Position numbers and translations under genes: made by a program. Under the pieces are notes generated by a model. That model made no database searches. It had not been told where the DNA came from and was given only the letters and a program-made list of their open reading frames with translations. 64,000 bases of DNA, taken from NCBI GenBank assembly GCA_964627455.1, contig CAZVKC010000041.1, positions 5,971 to 69,970 of the forward strand, given 5' to 3'. Origin of the DNA: F-183 sp964627455 (lineage in GTDB: Bacteria > Acidobacteriota > Terriglobia > Bryobacterales > Bryobacteraceae). This document shows positions 17,164 through 26,119 of the stretch, one piece after another (position 1 is the stretch's first letter; the number at the start of each line of letters is the position of its first letter).

Positions 17164-17591
17164 TGAAGAAGAATACGCAACCGAAACAGTATACGGACGA
17201 GCACGCGGCAAGCGGCGTCGCGGCAGAACTGCCGGCGCTCGAATGCTGGCCGAATCAGTATCCGGAACGCAACTACCAGATCGAAATCAGCATGCCGGAG
17301 TTCACGTCGGTGTGTCCCAAGACGGGGCTGCCGGACCACGGCACGATCACGCTGACGTATGTTCCCGACCGCTGGTGCGTTGAGCTGAAGTCTCTCAAGA
17401 TGTACATGCTCGCGTACCGCAATCTCGGCATCTTTCAGGAGAACATCGTCAACCGGTTTCTCGAGGACATCGTGAAGGCGTGCAAGCCGCGCACGGCAAC
17501 CGTGCACGGAGACTTCACGCCGCGCGGCGGTATCGGGACGCGCGTCACGGCGCAGTACACGGCTGCCGCGTCGAAGAAATCATCCAGATAA
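17163..17591 (+). CDS. queF: NADPH-dependent 7-cyano-7-deazaguanine reductase QueF
   Basis: A type I QueF of 142 residues that reduces preQ0 to preQ1 in queuosine biosynthesis. The catalytic Cys is in FTSVCPKTGLPDHG, the QueF signature binding motif is VELKSLKMYMLAYRN, and HGDFTPRGGIGTRV closes the active site. It is coupled to the LOR/SDH gene. No other queuosine genes (queC, queD, queE) are close. A strong hairpin follows the stop. Confidence 0.95.
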   Translation: MKKNTQPKQYTDEHAASGVAAELPALECWPNQYPERNYQIEISMPEFTSVCPKTGLPDHGTITLTYVPDRWCVELKSLKMYMLAYRNLGIFQENIVNRFLEDIVKACKPRTATVHGDFTPRGGIGTRVTAQYTAAASKKSSR

Positions 17592-17599
17592 AAGCAGAG

Positions 17600-17640
17600 A
17601 GGGGAAGCCGGCCCAATCGGCTGGGCCTGCCTCCCCTTTC
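17600..17640. terminator. Bidirectional hairpin terminator between queF and the TonB receptor
   Basis: Bases 17600-17615 pair with 17622-17637 (16 positions, 14 Watson-Crick) around a six-base loop, followed by a short T run. It lies between convergent genes, so it can serve both. Confidence 0.7.
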
Positions 17641-17664
17641 TGGTACAGCACTACGTTCGCGTAT

Positions 17665-20628
17665 CTAGAATGAGAAACGTAGCTGGAAGTCGATCCTGCG
17701 GTTGCCTGCGCCGGAACCGTCTCCGCCGCCAGGACCTCCGCCGAATCCTCCCGCCGTCGCTGTCGAGATTCCGAACAGCGCCGAACTCAAATTCCCCACC
17801 GGCGAAGCCAGATTTACCGTATTGAACAGGTTCCGCGCGCTCACCGAGAGCGTGAGATTGAATCGCTTGTCGGTGCTGCCGCCGCCGAAGCCGCCGCGTC
17901 CACCACCGCCGCCGCCCATGCGGCCTCCACCCATCGGACCCATGCCGCCGCCCATCGGCGGTCCACCGGGTCCACGGCCACCACCGCCGAAGCCGCCATC
18001 ACCGGGTCCCATGCCGGACTCGCCCTTCTTGCCGAAGCCCCAGGTGCGGGACAAACGCATGTTCACCGAGAACATATTCGGGCCGATGCCGTAGTTGCGC
18101 GGGATGATGGCGTCATTCGGACCCGGGTTGGGGTTGAAGATGCCGTAAGGTGTGACGACCGCGCCCGGCGCGCCCGCAGTTGCGAACGACGGACGTTCGT
18201 TGAAAACCGTGTCGCCGTTGGTGTCGCGGCCGGTCACGATGTTGAACGGACGTCCCGACGTGTAGATGATGAACGGGTTCGCGGTGACGCCCTTCCAGAG
18301 ATTGGTGGATCCACCGATGAACAGGCGCCGCTTGATATTGAACGAAGAGGGGCCGTACTCGGAACTCAGGTTGTACGTGTAGGCCGGCATCGTGCCGACG
18401 CCATCGGTGTCGGACTTCGCATCCTGCACCATGAAGTTGCCGAAGAGGCTGATTTTGCGGTTGGGGCGCGCGTTGAAGCCGAACATCAACTGGTTCTGCC
18501 GCATCAGGCCGGACGATTCATATTCGAAGATATTGCCGACGTTGCCGTACGGGCGCGAGCCGTCGAGCAGCGGCGCGTTGATGTTGCGAGTTCGCAGGGT
18601 GTGGACGCCGCGGGTGTTCACGTAGTTGACGTTGACGCTGATGTTCTTCGGCAACTGGCGTTCGATGCCGATTGAGGTCTGCCCCATGTAAGGTGCGACG
18701 AGTCCGCTGGACACTTGCCGCACGGTTTGCGCGACGACGTTGCCGGCGAGCGACGAGAGCGAAGGAATCGTGGGGAAGAACGACGGGTTCGGAACGATGT
18801 AGTTCTGCTGCGTCGTGCCGTTGAAGCGCAACGCCTGCAGCGTGAGGCTCTGCTGGAAGCGGTCGTAGAAGACGCCGAAGCCCGCGCGGACCACGGTCTT
18901 TGCGGCCTGCCGGCCCTTGGCTCCGATCGCCCAGGCGAGGCTGATGCGCGGCGCGAAGTTCGTGAAGTTGCTGATGTTGGTCTGCGCTTCATAACGGAGG
19001 CCGGCGCTCAGCGTGAGGCTCGGGCGCAGGCGCCAGTCGTCGAGCACGAAGACACCGACATCGGTCTGGTTCACATCGGCGAGCGGGTTGCCGCCGGCGA
19101 TGGTGAACTGCGACGCTCCACCGCCGCGCAGGCGGGTTTCCGCGGCCGAGAGTCCAAGTTGATTGAAGAGCAGCGTGCGGCGATAGCGTTCGAGCGAAGT
19201 GATGATCTCGGTCTGGCCGGCAATCGGCAGGTTGTTCGCGTCGAGCATCGGCGCGTTGCCGCCGGTGAAGACGAAGGTCCCGCCGAAGTTGTTGGGCGAG
19301 AAATCCGAGAGGGTGCTGTGCCGGACGCGTCCACCGAACTTGATGGTGTGCTGCTTATAGGTGCGGGTCGAGATGTTGTTCACTTCGATGCCGCGGTTGG
19401 TGTTGTAGGCGTTGCCGATCTGCGCGCCGCCGCCAGTGAAGGCGTCGAGCACCTGGATCGTCGGCACGGTGTTGTCGCCGGTGTTGCCGAGGCGGGTGCG
19501 TTCGAACTGGAAGCGCGTTTCGTTCACGAAGTTCGGGTTGACGATGGACGTTTCGGTCAACTGCACTGTGTGATCGCGATTCGTCGTGTCGTACGCGCGG
19601 GAGCCCAGCGAGAACTGGCCGATGCCGTCCTTGGAACTGGTCATGTCGCTGAACGAGTAGCGGCCGACGAGAGTGTGGTTCGCGCCGAGAGCATAGTCGA
19701 TGCGCGGCGTGATGTGGAAGCGGCGCTGCGGCGTGGCAATGGCCTGCTTCAGGCTCGACGGCGTCAGGTTCGAATCGAGGATCGTGGCGTTGATCACCGA
19801 GTTGTCGTCGATTTCGCGGCGGTCGGCGTCGATCGAGAACGACGTCTTCTTATTCAGAGGTCCGCCGAAGTTGAAGCCGTACATACGCGATGTGAAGGGC
19901 GCGCGTTCGGTGAGGAACGGATTGCGTGAGTTGAAGATCGAATCGTTGAAGCTGAACATCGCCTGGCCGCGGAAGCGGTCTGCGCCGGGCTTGGTGAGGA
20001 TCTCGATGCGTCCGAAACCCTGGCGGTCGAATTCGGCCGAGTAGGGGTTTGAGTTGATGCGGACTTCGCGGATCGCGGACTTGGGCGGCAACTGGCCGCC
20101 GGAGAATCCGTCGATGAAGATCTGGCCTCCGTTGGGGCCGGCCGCGGGACCGGCGAGCGCCTGCAGGTCCTGCGCGAGCTGGTCGGGATCGTCGGACAGC
20201 GTGTCGAGGTCCTGGCCTTTGAGCACGAGGGCTCCGGCGTTTTGCGACGGGTCGATACCGATCTTGCCGCGCTCGTCGTCGCTCACGTCGACTTCCTGCT
20301 TTTCGAGTTCGACGACGAGAGAGATGTCGAGGGTCATGTTGCCCGTGACCTCGACCGGTTTTTCGAACTTGGCGAAGCCTTTGAATGTCGTGCGAAGGGT
20401 GTATTTGCCGGCACGCAGATTGCTGAGCCGGTAGACGCCGTCTTCATTGGACTGGACGCGCTGTTCCCCGCCCATGCCGCGCAGCACGATTTGTGCGCCG
20501 GGGATCACGGCTTCCTGCGCGTCGATGACGCGACCGCTAATCGAGTAGGTCTGGGCCAAGCCGGTCATCGCGAATAACAAGGACGCCGCGAAGGCTGTTT
20601 GGACACACGTCAAGCGTTGTACTTTCAT
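17665..20628 (-). CDS. Oar-like TonB-dependent outer-membrane receptor
   Basis: A 987-residue outer-membrane protein. It has a signal peptide (about residues 1-25, cut near LAQTYS), a carboxypeptidase-regulatory beta-sandwich (ISGRVIDAQEAVIPGAQI through about 110), a plug-like region (about 120-230, with IFIDGFSGGQLPP and INSNPYSAEFD), and a long beta-barrel ending in LRFSF, with the C-terminal Phe used by the BAM machinery. Proteins of this type are expanded in Acidobacteria. Unusual is a Gly/Met/Arg-rich segment near residues 850-920 (repeats such as GPMGGGRMGGGGGGRGGFGG) inserted between late barrel strands, probably a surface loop. GAGGAAC precedes the ATG. The substrate is unknown. Confidence 0.88.
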   Translation of the reverse strand: MKVQRLTCVQTAFAASLLFAMTGLAQTYSISGRVIDAQEAVIPGAQIVLRGMGGEQRVQSNEDGVYRLSNLRAGKYTLRTTFKGFAKFEKPVEVTGNMTLDISLVVELEKQEVDVSDDERGKIGIDPSQNAGALVLKGQDLDTLSDDPDQLAQDLQALAGPAAGPNGGQIFIDGFSGGQLPPKSAIREVRINSNPYSAEFDRQGFGRIEILTKPGADRFRGQAMFSFNDSIFNSRNPFLTERAPFTSRMYGFNFGGPLNKKTSFSIDADRREIDDNSVINATILDSNLTPSSLKQAIATPQRRFHITPRIDYALGANHTLVGRYSFSDMTSSKDGIGQFSLGSRAYDTTNRDHTVQLTETSIVNPNFVNETRFQFERTRLGNTGDNTVPTIQVLDAFTGGGAQIGNAYNTNRGIEVNNISTRTYKQHTIKFGGRVRHSTLSDFSPNNFGGTFVFTGGNAPMLDANNLPIAGQTEIITSLERYRRTLLFNQLGLSAAETRLRGGGASQFTIAGGNPLADVNQTDVGVFVLDDWRLRPSLTLSAGLRYEAQTNISNFTNFAPRISLAWAIGAKGRQAAKTVVRAGFGVFYDRFQQSLTLQALRFNGTTQQNYIVPNPSFFPTIPSLSSLAGNVVAQTVRQVSSGLVAPYMGQTSIGIERQLPKNISVNVNYVNTRGVHTLRTRNINAPLLDGSRPYGNVGNIFEYESSGLMRQNQLMFGFNARPNRKISLFGNFMVQDAKSDTDGVGTMPAYTYNLSSEYGPSSFNIKRRLFIGGSTNLWKGVTANPFIIYTSGRPFNIVTGRDTNGDTVFNERPSFATAGAPGAVVTPYGIFNPNPGPNDAIIPRNYGIGPNMFSVNMRLSRTWGFGKKGESGMGPGDGGFGGGGRGPGGPPMGGGMGPMGGGRMGGGGGGRGGFGGGSTDKRFNLTLSVSARNLFNTVNLASPVGNLSSALFGISTATAGGFGGGPGGGDGSGAGNRRIDFQLRFSF

Positions 20629-20676
20629 TTCTTGTTCCTCAGGTTGTAATGCTACGAACGCGTCTTCTCTGTTGTT

Positions 20677-22016
20677 TTACGGGACCATTGCGGGGAAGCC
20701 CAAATCCATGCCGCCACCGCCGCCCATGCNNNNNNNNNNNNNNNNNNNNNNNNNNNNNNNNNNNNNNNNNNNNNNNNNNNNNNNNNNNNNNNNNNNNNNN
20801 NNNNNNNNNNNNNNNNNNNNNNNNNNNNNCCGCCACCGCCGCCCATGCTCGGGCCGCGGGACGCATTCTGTTGCTGGATCATTTGCAGGAGTCCCTCTAC
20901 TCCCGCAAGCATGGTAATCGCTGTAATCTCGTCGGCCTTGGCGCCTTTGGTATGACTGATCACCAGTTGGTCGCCGGCTTTCAAATCCGCGAGGTGGATG
21001 GGGGGCATGCGTTCGAGCATGGCCGAGAGGTCCATGCCGCCGCGGCCACCGCCGCCGGGTCCACCGGGTCCGCCGCCGCCGGGGCGTCCCTGGAATCCGC
21101 CACCGCCCGCCGGACGTTCGCCGCCGGGCGCTGCTGCTCCTCCAGGACCGCCGGGTCCACCGGGGCGTCCTCCCATTCCGCCGCCACCGCCTCCGAAGAA
21201 GCCGGGCAGCTTTTTCATCTGCGAATCGGCGGTCGTGTGAATGGTGAGCGGCTTGCCTGTTTCCCAATTCTTCGCCTGGATCGTACCGGCGGCCGCATCG
21301 ATTGCAACGATCGTAGCCGCCGTGTTGCGGAACGTTCCGTACACCAGTTCTTCCGCGGCCATTTCGGTTCCCTCGGAATTCTTCTCGCCGATGACGCGGA
21401 CCTGATCGTCTTTCGTCATATCCGCGAGCGTTGCGATCTTCGCATCAGCGAAGCGGATCGAATCCGGGGCGTAACGGCGAATGACGGTTTTCTCGGTGAT
21501 CTTGACTGTCACTTCCTTCGGCGCCGCGCCGGACGCAGCCGCACCCGGGGCGCTCGGCAGGATCAGCTTCACCGCATCCGGCTTGACCGAAGACACGCGG
21601 CCGGACCAGCCGCGGCGAGTCCATTCCTGCTTGTCGCGTTCCTGCTTCTTGACGATCTCGGCTTTGGACATCACGATCAGCCGCTGGGCTTCGACGGTCT
21701 TCACGGACGCGTCGACCAGGCCGGTGGCAATCACACGGTCGCCAGTTGTAATGTCGGCGAGCGTCGCCGGTTTCGCATCCTTCAAATCTTTCGCGCCGGG
21801 CGCGGTCTTCACGACGCGAGCCGTATCGGGAACCCCGACGGCGTACACGTCACCCTGATCGGTCTTGACGGAAACCTGTTTTGCGGCGGGATCCACCGAG
21901 GTGATGACTCCCATCACGCGCTGGGCGGCCTGCTGTTGGGCAAAAGCACTGAAACAAAACGCCGCGGCGGCCAGGCCGGCGGTCGAAACGAAGCGTTTGG
22001 AAACGAAGATTTGCAT
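20677..22016 (-). CDS. Secreted Gly-rich protein with DUF5666-like repeats, interrupted by a gap
   Basis: The signal peptide begins at ATG 22016 (MQIFVSKRFVSTAG, cut after about residue 26). It is followed by three short beta-rich units resembling DUF5666/OB-type modules (VMGVITSVDPAAKQVSVKT; WSGRVSSVKPDAVKL; ATIVAIDAAAGTIQAKN), then about 60 residues of Gly/Pro/Arg repeats, an LSAMLERMPPIHLADLKAGD segment and another Gly-Met run. A 100-N gap breaks the frame. Joining the identical 19-base flanks of the gap gives an in-frame end GGGGGMDLGFPAMVP, with stop at 20677-20679, which I take as the natural terminus. Function unknown; it lies 48 bases upstream of the TonB receptor gene and may be co-transcribed with it. 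Confidence 0.7.
20711..20848. repeat. Assembly gap flanked by identical 19-base repeats
   Basis: Bases 20711-20729 and 20830-20848 are the same 19-mer, directly abutting 100 Ns at 20730-20829. The repeat encodes Met-Gly-rich residues on the minus strand. The gap therefore reflects either a collapsed tandem repeat or two contigs that simply overlap by 19 bases. Confidence 0.9.
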
Positions 22017-22111
22017 TCGGCTCACCAGTACAAGACGAAAGGTTACGGACCGATGGCACATTTTCTCTGTTAAGCCCTTGCAAAATATAGTTAACCTGTT
22101 CCTTTCATGTC

Positions 22112-23530
22112 ATGCTGAAAGGGATGAAACTCACCTTTTGGGGAGCTGCCCGCACCGTCACGGGTTCCATGCACCAGCTCAGCTTCAACGGGCGTCATTA
22201 TCTGTTGGATTGCGGACTCTACCAGGGCCGCCGCCGCGAGGCCGCCGAACGAAACTGCTGCTTTCCGTTTCATCCGGCGGAGATCGAAGCCGTGTTGCTG
22301 TCGCACGCGCACATCGACCACAGCGGGAACCTCCCCAACCTGGTGAAACAGGGGTTTTCGGGGCCGATTTATACGTCGCCCGCCACGACCGACCTCTGCA
22401 AGCCGATGCTGACCGACTCGGCGTACCTGCAGGAATCCGACGCCGAATACCTCAACCGCCGCAAGATGCGGCGCAACAAGATCGGCGCGCTGGACGAAAG
22501 CGAGGAAGTGAAGCCGCTGTATACGCAGGAGGATGCGGATCGCACGTTCCCGTTGTTCCGGTCCATCGAACTGCATCATGCCGAGGAGGTTGGGCCGGGG
22601 CTGACGTACCGGACCTACGACGCGGGCCACATGCTGGGATCCACGGCGATGGTGTTGGACGCGGGTCACATTCGCATTGCATTTTCAGGCGACGTCGGGC
22701 GCAAGGGACTGCCGATCATCCGGGATCCTGAAACGCTGCCTGCGGTCGACTACCTGATCATGGAAAGCACGTACGGCGACCGGTTCCACGAGATGGTGGG
22801 ACCCGTGAAGCAGCGCCTCGCGGATACGATCAACCGCACATATCGCCGCGGCGGGCGCATGATCGTGCCGGCGTTTGCGGTGGGACGCACCCAGCAATTG
22901 ATCCTGTTGATGCACGAATTGATGCTGGAGCAGGCGGTTCCCGCGATGCCGATTTTCGTGGATTCGCCATTGGCGGTGAATGCGACCGAGGTGTTCCGCA
23001 AGCACAAGGAATGCTACGACGAGGAAACGGCGCAGTTCCTCGAGAACGGCGACGATCCGTTCGGATTCAAGCGGCTGCGGTACATCCGCGACGTGAAGGA
23101 TTCGAAGGCGCTGAACGATTTGCGCGGGCCGTATATGGTGATTTCGGCGTCCGGCATGTGCGAAGCGGGGCGCATCCTGCATCACCTGAAGAACAACATC
23201 GAAGATCCGCGGAACACGGTGCTGATCACGGGTTACCAGGCGGAGAATACGCTGGGACGCAAGCTGGTGGAACGGCAGCCGGAAGTCAACATCTTCGGCG
23301 AACCCTACCGGCTGCGAGCCGAAGTGGTGAAGATCAACGAACTCAGCGGCCACGCGGATCAGAACGAGTTGATCGAGTGGATGCGGCCGTTCATGTCGCG
23401 CGTGAAGAAGGTGTTCCTGGTGCACGGCGAACCCGTGCCGCAACAGGCCCTGGCTGCGACGATCCGCGCGAACTTCGGAGGGGTCGAAGTGTTCAACCCC
23501 GCGCGCGGAGATTCGTTCGATCTCGATTAG
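22112..23530 (+). CDS. Beta-CASP metallo-beta-lactamase-fold nuclease
   Basis: A 472-residue protein of the CPSF73/RNase J-like beta-CASP group (YsH1/COG1236 type). The metallo-beta-lactamase signature is SHAHIDHSGNLP, with further ligands in YDAGHMLGS and FSGDVGR. The beta-CASP insert has MESTYGDRFHE, PAFAVGRTQQLI and the late SGMCEAGRILHHL, and the C-terminal RMMBL domain has ELSGHADQNELIEWM and VHGEP. It probably acts as an RNA endo/exonuclease. The start is ATG 22112 or ATG 22124 (MKLTFWG); neither has a clear ribosome site. A TATAGT about 20 bases upstream may be the -10. It converges with lepB, overlapping four bases. Confidence 0.9.
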   Translation: MLKGMKLTFWGAARTVTGSMHQLSFNGRHYLLDCGLYQGRRREAAERNCCFPFHPAEIEAVLLSHAHIDHSGNLPNLVKQGFSGPIYTSPATTDLCKPMLTDSAYLQESDAEYLNRRKMRRNKIGALDESEEVKPLYTQEDADRTFPLFRSIELHHAEEVGPGLTYRTYDAGHMLGSTAMVLDAGHIRIAFSGDVGRKGLPIIRDPETLPAVDYLIMESTYGDRFHEMVGPVKQRLADTINRTYRRGGRMIVPAFAVGRTQQLILLMHELMLEQAVPAMPIFVDSPLAVNATEVFRKHKECYDEETAQFLENGDDPFGFKRLRYIRDVKDSKALNDLRGPYMVISASGMCEAGRILHHLKNNIEDPRNTVLITGYQAENTLGRKLVERQPEVNIFGEPYRLRAEVVKINELSGHADQNELIEWMRPFMSRVKKVFLVHGEPVPQQALAATIRANFGGVEVFNPARGDSFDLD

Positions 23531-24282
23531 TGGACGTTGTAGCCCCGAACCAGCTTCAGCGTCCGTTCCCAACGGGTCTTGGTGAAGAAGTTGGTGGCGA
23601 GGTCGATGAAGTGTTCGAGGCGGAAGTCCACGAGGTTTTCCGTGGAGGTCGCGTAGGACCAGAAAATGATCGTCGGCTTGCCGATGATGTTTTCGCGCGG
23701 CACCCAGCCCCAGTAACGGGAATCGAGCGAGTTGTCGCGGTTATCGCCCATCGCGAAGTAATGGCCTTCGGGAACGATGAGTTCGCCGGTCGCCTTGTCG
23801 ACGTGCGTCATCATCTCGGTGACGCGCGCCATGTATTCCGGCGGGACGTCGGTCGGCGTGTCGGGGAACATGTCGCGGTAGGGGATCGCGAAGTTGTGGA
23901 TGTGCTGCTTGTACGGTTCCTTCAGCGCCTTGCCGTTGAGGAACACCTGCTTGTTGACGATCTTGAGACGGTCGCCGGGTACGCCCATCACGCGCTTGAC
24001 GTAGCTCTGGCGCGGATCGGGCGGGAACTTGAAGACGATGATGTCGCCGCGCTTCACCTCGGTGTACGGCAGCAGCACACGGCTCAGGGCGCCGGGGGGC
24101 GAATAGGAGAGCTTGTCGACAATCAGGTGGTCGCCCACCAGCACCGTGCTTTCCATCGATGAGGTCGGAACCACGAAAGCCTGCATCAGCGTGGTGGTGC
24201 CGAACAGCAGGATCAGGATGGTGACGGTCCATTCGGACACAAAGTCGCGAATCGCGAGCAGATACTTTTCCATCAGTTGCAA
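23527..24282 (-). CDS. lepB: Signal peptidase I (copy 1)
   Basis: A type I leader peptidase of 251 residues, anchored by one N-terminal transmembrane segment (WTVTILILLFGTTTLMQAFV). The catalytic Ser is in PTSSMESTVLVGDHL and the Lys in YVKRVMGVPGDRLKI; the C-terminal boxes are GDNRDNSLDSRYWGWVP. It removes signal peptides on the outer face of the cytoplasmic membrane. It follows its paralogue by six bases. The start is TTG 24282 or ATG 24273. Confidence 0.92.
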   Translation of the reverse strand: MQLMEKYLLAIRDFVSEWTVTILILLFGTTTLMQAFVVPTSSMESTVLVGDHLIVDKLSYSPPGALSRVLLPYTEVKRGDIIVFKFPPDPRQSYVKRVMGVPGDRLKIVNKQVFLNGKALKEPYKQHIHNFAIPYRDMFPDTPTDVPPEYMARVTEMMTHVDKATGELIVPEGHYFAMGDNRDNSLDSRYWGWVPRENIIGKPTIIFWSYATSTENLVDFRLEHFIDLATNFFTKTRWERTLKLVRGYNVH

Positions 24283-24288
24283 CTCACT

Positions 24289-25197
24289 CTATTCCAGCGG
24301 ATAGCCGCGCACGATCTGGAACGTCCGGCGCCAGCGGGTCCTGTCGAAGAAATGCACGATCACGTTTTTGACGTGTGTCAAAGAGATAGACGGATCCTGC
24401 AGGTGCTCGGTAGGAGCATCGAACGACCAGTAAATGATTAGCGGCTTGCCGATGATGTTTTGCCGCGGCACGAAACCCCAGAAGCGGGAATCGTCGCTCT
24501 CATCGCGATTGTCGCCGAGGGCGAAGTAGCAATCGTCGGGGACGACGAGTTCGCCGGTCTTGCGGTCGAGATGGCGTTCGAGCATCTCCTGCGCTTCCTT
24601 GCGCAGATACGGGTACGACTCGCCGGGGAAGAAATGTTTGTAGTAGTCGACGTAGCCGGGGCGGTGGATGATGTAGGGTTCCTTCATCGCCTTGCCGTTG
24701 ACGTAGAGGACCTTGTCGACGATCTTGATGCGGTCGCCGGGCAGTCCGACGGCGCGCTTGACGAACGTGTTGTGGAGTTCCAGCGGGTAGCGGAAGACGA
24801 TGATGTCGCCGCGCTTGATGGGGCGGTAGGGCAGCAGGTATTTGCTGATGGCTCCCGGCGGCGCGTAGGCGAGTTTATCGACGAGCAGATGGTCGCCGAT
24901 GAGGAGCGTGTCCTTCATCGAACCCGTGGGGATGACATACGCCTGGACGAGCATCGTCGTGCCGAACAGGAGTAACAGGATCGTCACCGTCCATTCGGCA
25001 ATCGCGTTGCGTTGCGGCTCTTCGGGTTCTGCTTGCGCGGGCTTGGCGGCGGATCCGGCTTCTGAGGTTCCGGCCTCCGTTTTCGCGCCCTCTGGCGACT
25101 CGACCTGCTGCGCAGGGTCTCCGGGACCGCCGGCTTCTACCGCCGCCGGACCGCCGGAACCGGCAGCCGGTTGGGTCTGCGCCAATTCTTCGTCCAC
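24289..25197 (-). CDS. lepB: Signal peptidase I (copy 2) with acidic N-terminal extension
   Basis: A paralogue of the adjacent lepB, with 302 residues. About 65 residues rich in Ala, Glu, Pro and Gly precede the transmembrane segment WTVTILLLLFGTTMLVQAYV. The catalytic Ser lies in PTGSMKDTLLIGDHL, the Lys in FVKRAVGLPGDRIKI, and the C-terminal box is GDNRDESDDSRFWGFVP. Both copies keep the catalytic dyad, so both should be active. The start is GTG 25197, with a TAGAAT six bases before it. Confidence 0.92.
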   Translation of the reverse strand: MDEELAQTQPAAGSGGPAAVEAGGPGDPAQQVESPEGAKTEAGTSEAGSAAKPAQAEPEEPQRNAIAEWTVTILLLLFGTTMLVQAYVIPTGSMKDTLLIGDHLLVDKLAYAPPGAISKYLLPYRPIKRGDIIVFRYPLELHNTFVKRAVGLPGDRIKIVDKVLYVNGKAMKEPYIIHRPGYVDYYKHFFPGESYPYLRKEAQEMLERHLDRKTGELVVPDDCYFALGDNRDESDDSRFWGFVPRQNIIGKPLIIYWSFDAPTEHLQDPSISLTHVKNVIVHFFDRTRWRRTFQIVRGYPLE

Positions 25198-25203
25198 TCT
25201 GTC

Positions 25204-25209
25204 ATTCTA
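25204..25209 (-). promoter_or_regulatory. Candidate -10 of the lepB pair
   Basis: TAGAAT on the minus strand ends six bases before the GTG start (25197). The predicted start of transcription coincides with the start codon. The -35 region is poor. Confidence 0.4.
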
Positions 25210-25266
25210 GCGGACTTCCACCCTTGCGCCACAGCCTCGAGGTTTTGATATGCTCTAGGGACTCAA

Positions 25267-26103
25267 ATGACGCAGGAACTCAAGGATAACGATTTCCAAA
25301 GATTCTGGCGCCGCCTGCAGCAACTGGGTTTGAACGCCTATGAAGCACGTTCCTACCTGGTTCTGGTGGGACATCCGCGTTTCAAAGCTCTCGAACTCGC
25401 GGCTCGCGCACACGTACCCAGGCAGAAGATTTACGAGGTGCTGGATTCGCTGGTCGAGAAAGGGTTCGCGCAGGTCATTCAGGAAAAGACCAAGCTCTTC
25501 TCGGCTGTCGAGCCGGCCCTGGCCGTACCTGCATATCTGTCCAGGCGATCGCAGCAACTGCAGCAGGAATTGACCGAACAGGCGCGGATGGCGACGGGCC
25601 TGGTCGAGGATCTCAACACGACGTATTCGGAAGGGCAGGGAGGCCGCGGCACGCTCGACTTCCTGCGGATCGTCAGCGAACCAACCCAGACCGCGGCGCA
25701 GTATCGCAAAATGCTGAGCGACGTGAAGAACGAATACCTCGAGTTTTCACGTCCGCCCTATGCGGTGGATCCGCTCGATGAACAGTTGGTGCGCGAGGCC
25801 CGAAAACGCGGCGTCACCTGCCGGCTGATTTTCCAGGCGGGATCGATCGACGAGGAGCACCGGCAGAGGTTGAACGAGTACCTGGCAATCGGAGTGCACA
25901 TCCGGTTCGCCGATTCGCTGCCGATGAAACTGGCGCTGTTCGATTCCACGCAGGGGATGATTGCGTTGCTCGACCCGGTGATCACGAAGCCCGCGTGGAC
26001 GTCGCTCATGTTTGACCACGAAGGGCTCGGCGCGGCGATGAAGGGATTGTTCGAAGACTACTGGCGGCGGTCGCCGAACCAGTCCGAGATCCCCGCGGCG
26101 TAG
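25267..26103 (+). CDS. TrmB-family transcriptional regulator
   Basis: This 278-residue protein has an N-terminal winged helix typical of TrmB/SgrR-like sugar regulators (LGLNAYEARSYLVLVG, ALELAARAHVPRQKIYEVLDSLVEKGFAQVI, about residues 20-80). A short coiled coil (SRRSQQLQQELTEQARM) follows. The C-terminal effector domain (about 125-265) has the PLD-like fold seen in TrmB proteins (EYLEFSRPP, GVTCRLIFQAG, MKLALFDSTQGMIALLDP). It is divergent from the lepB pair, with 69 bases between them. The regulated genes cannot be named. Confidence 0.8.
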   Translation: MTQELKDNDFQRFWRRLQQLGLNAYEARSYLVLVGHPRFKALELAARAHVPRQKIYEVLDSLVEKGFAQVIQEKTKLFSAVEPALAVPAYLSRRSQQLQQELTEQARMATGLVEDLNTTYSEGQGGRGTLDFLRIVSEPTQTAAQYRKMLSDVKNEYLEFSRPPYAVDPLDEQLVREARKRGVTCRLIFQAGSIDEEHRQRLNEYLAIGVHIRFADSLPMKLALFDSTQGMIALLDPVITKPAWTSLMFDHEGLGAAMKGLFEDYWRRSPNQSEIPAA

Positions 26104-26119
26104 GCAGGATGCGGCGGCG

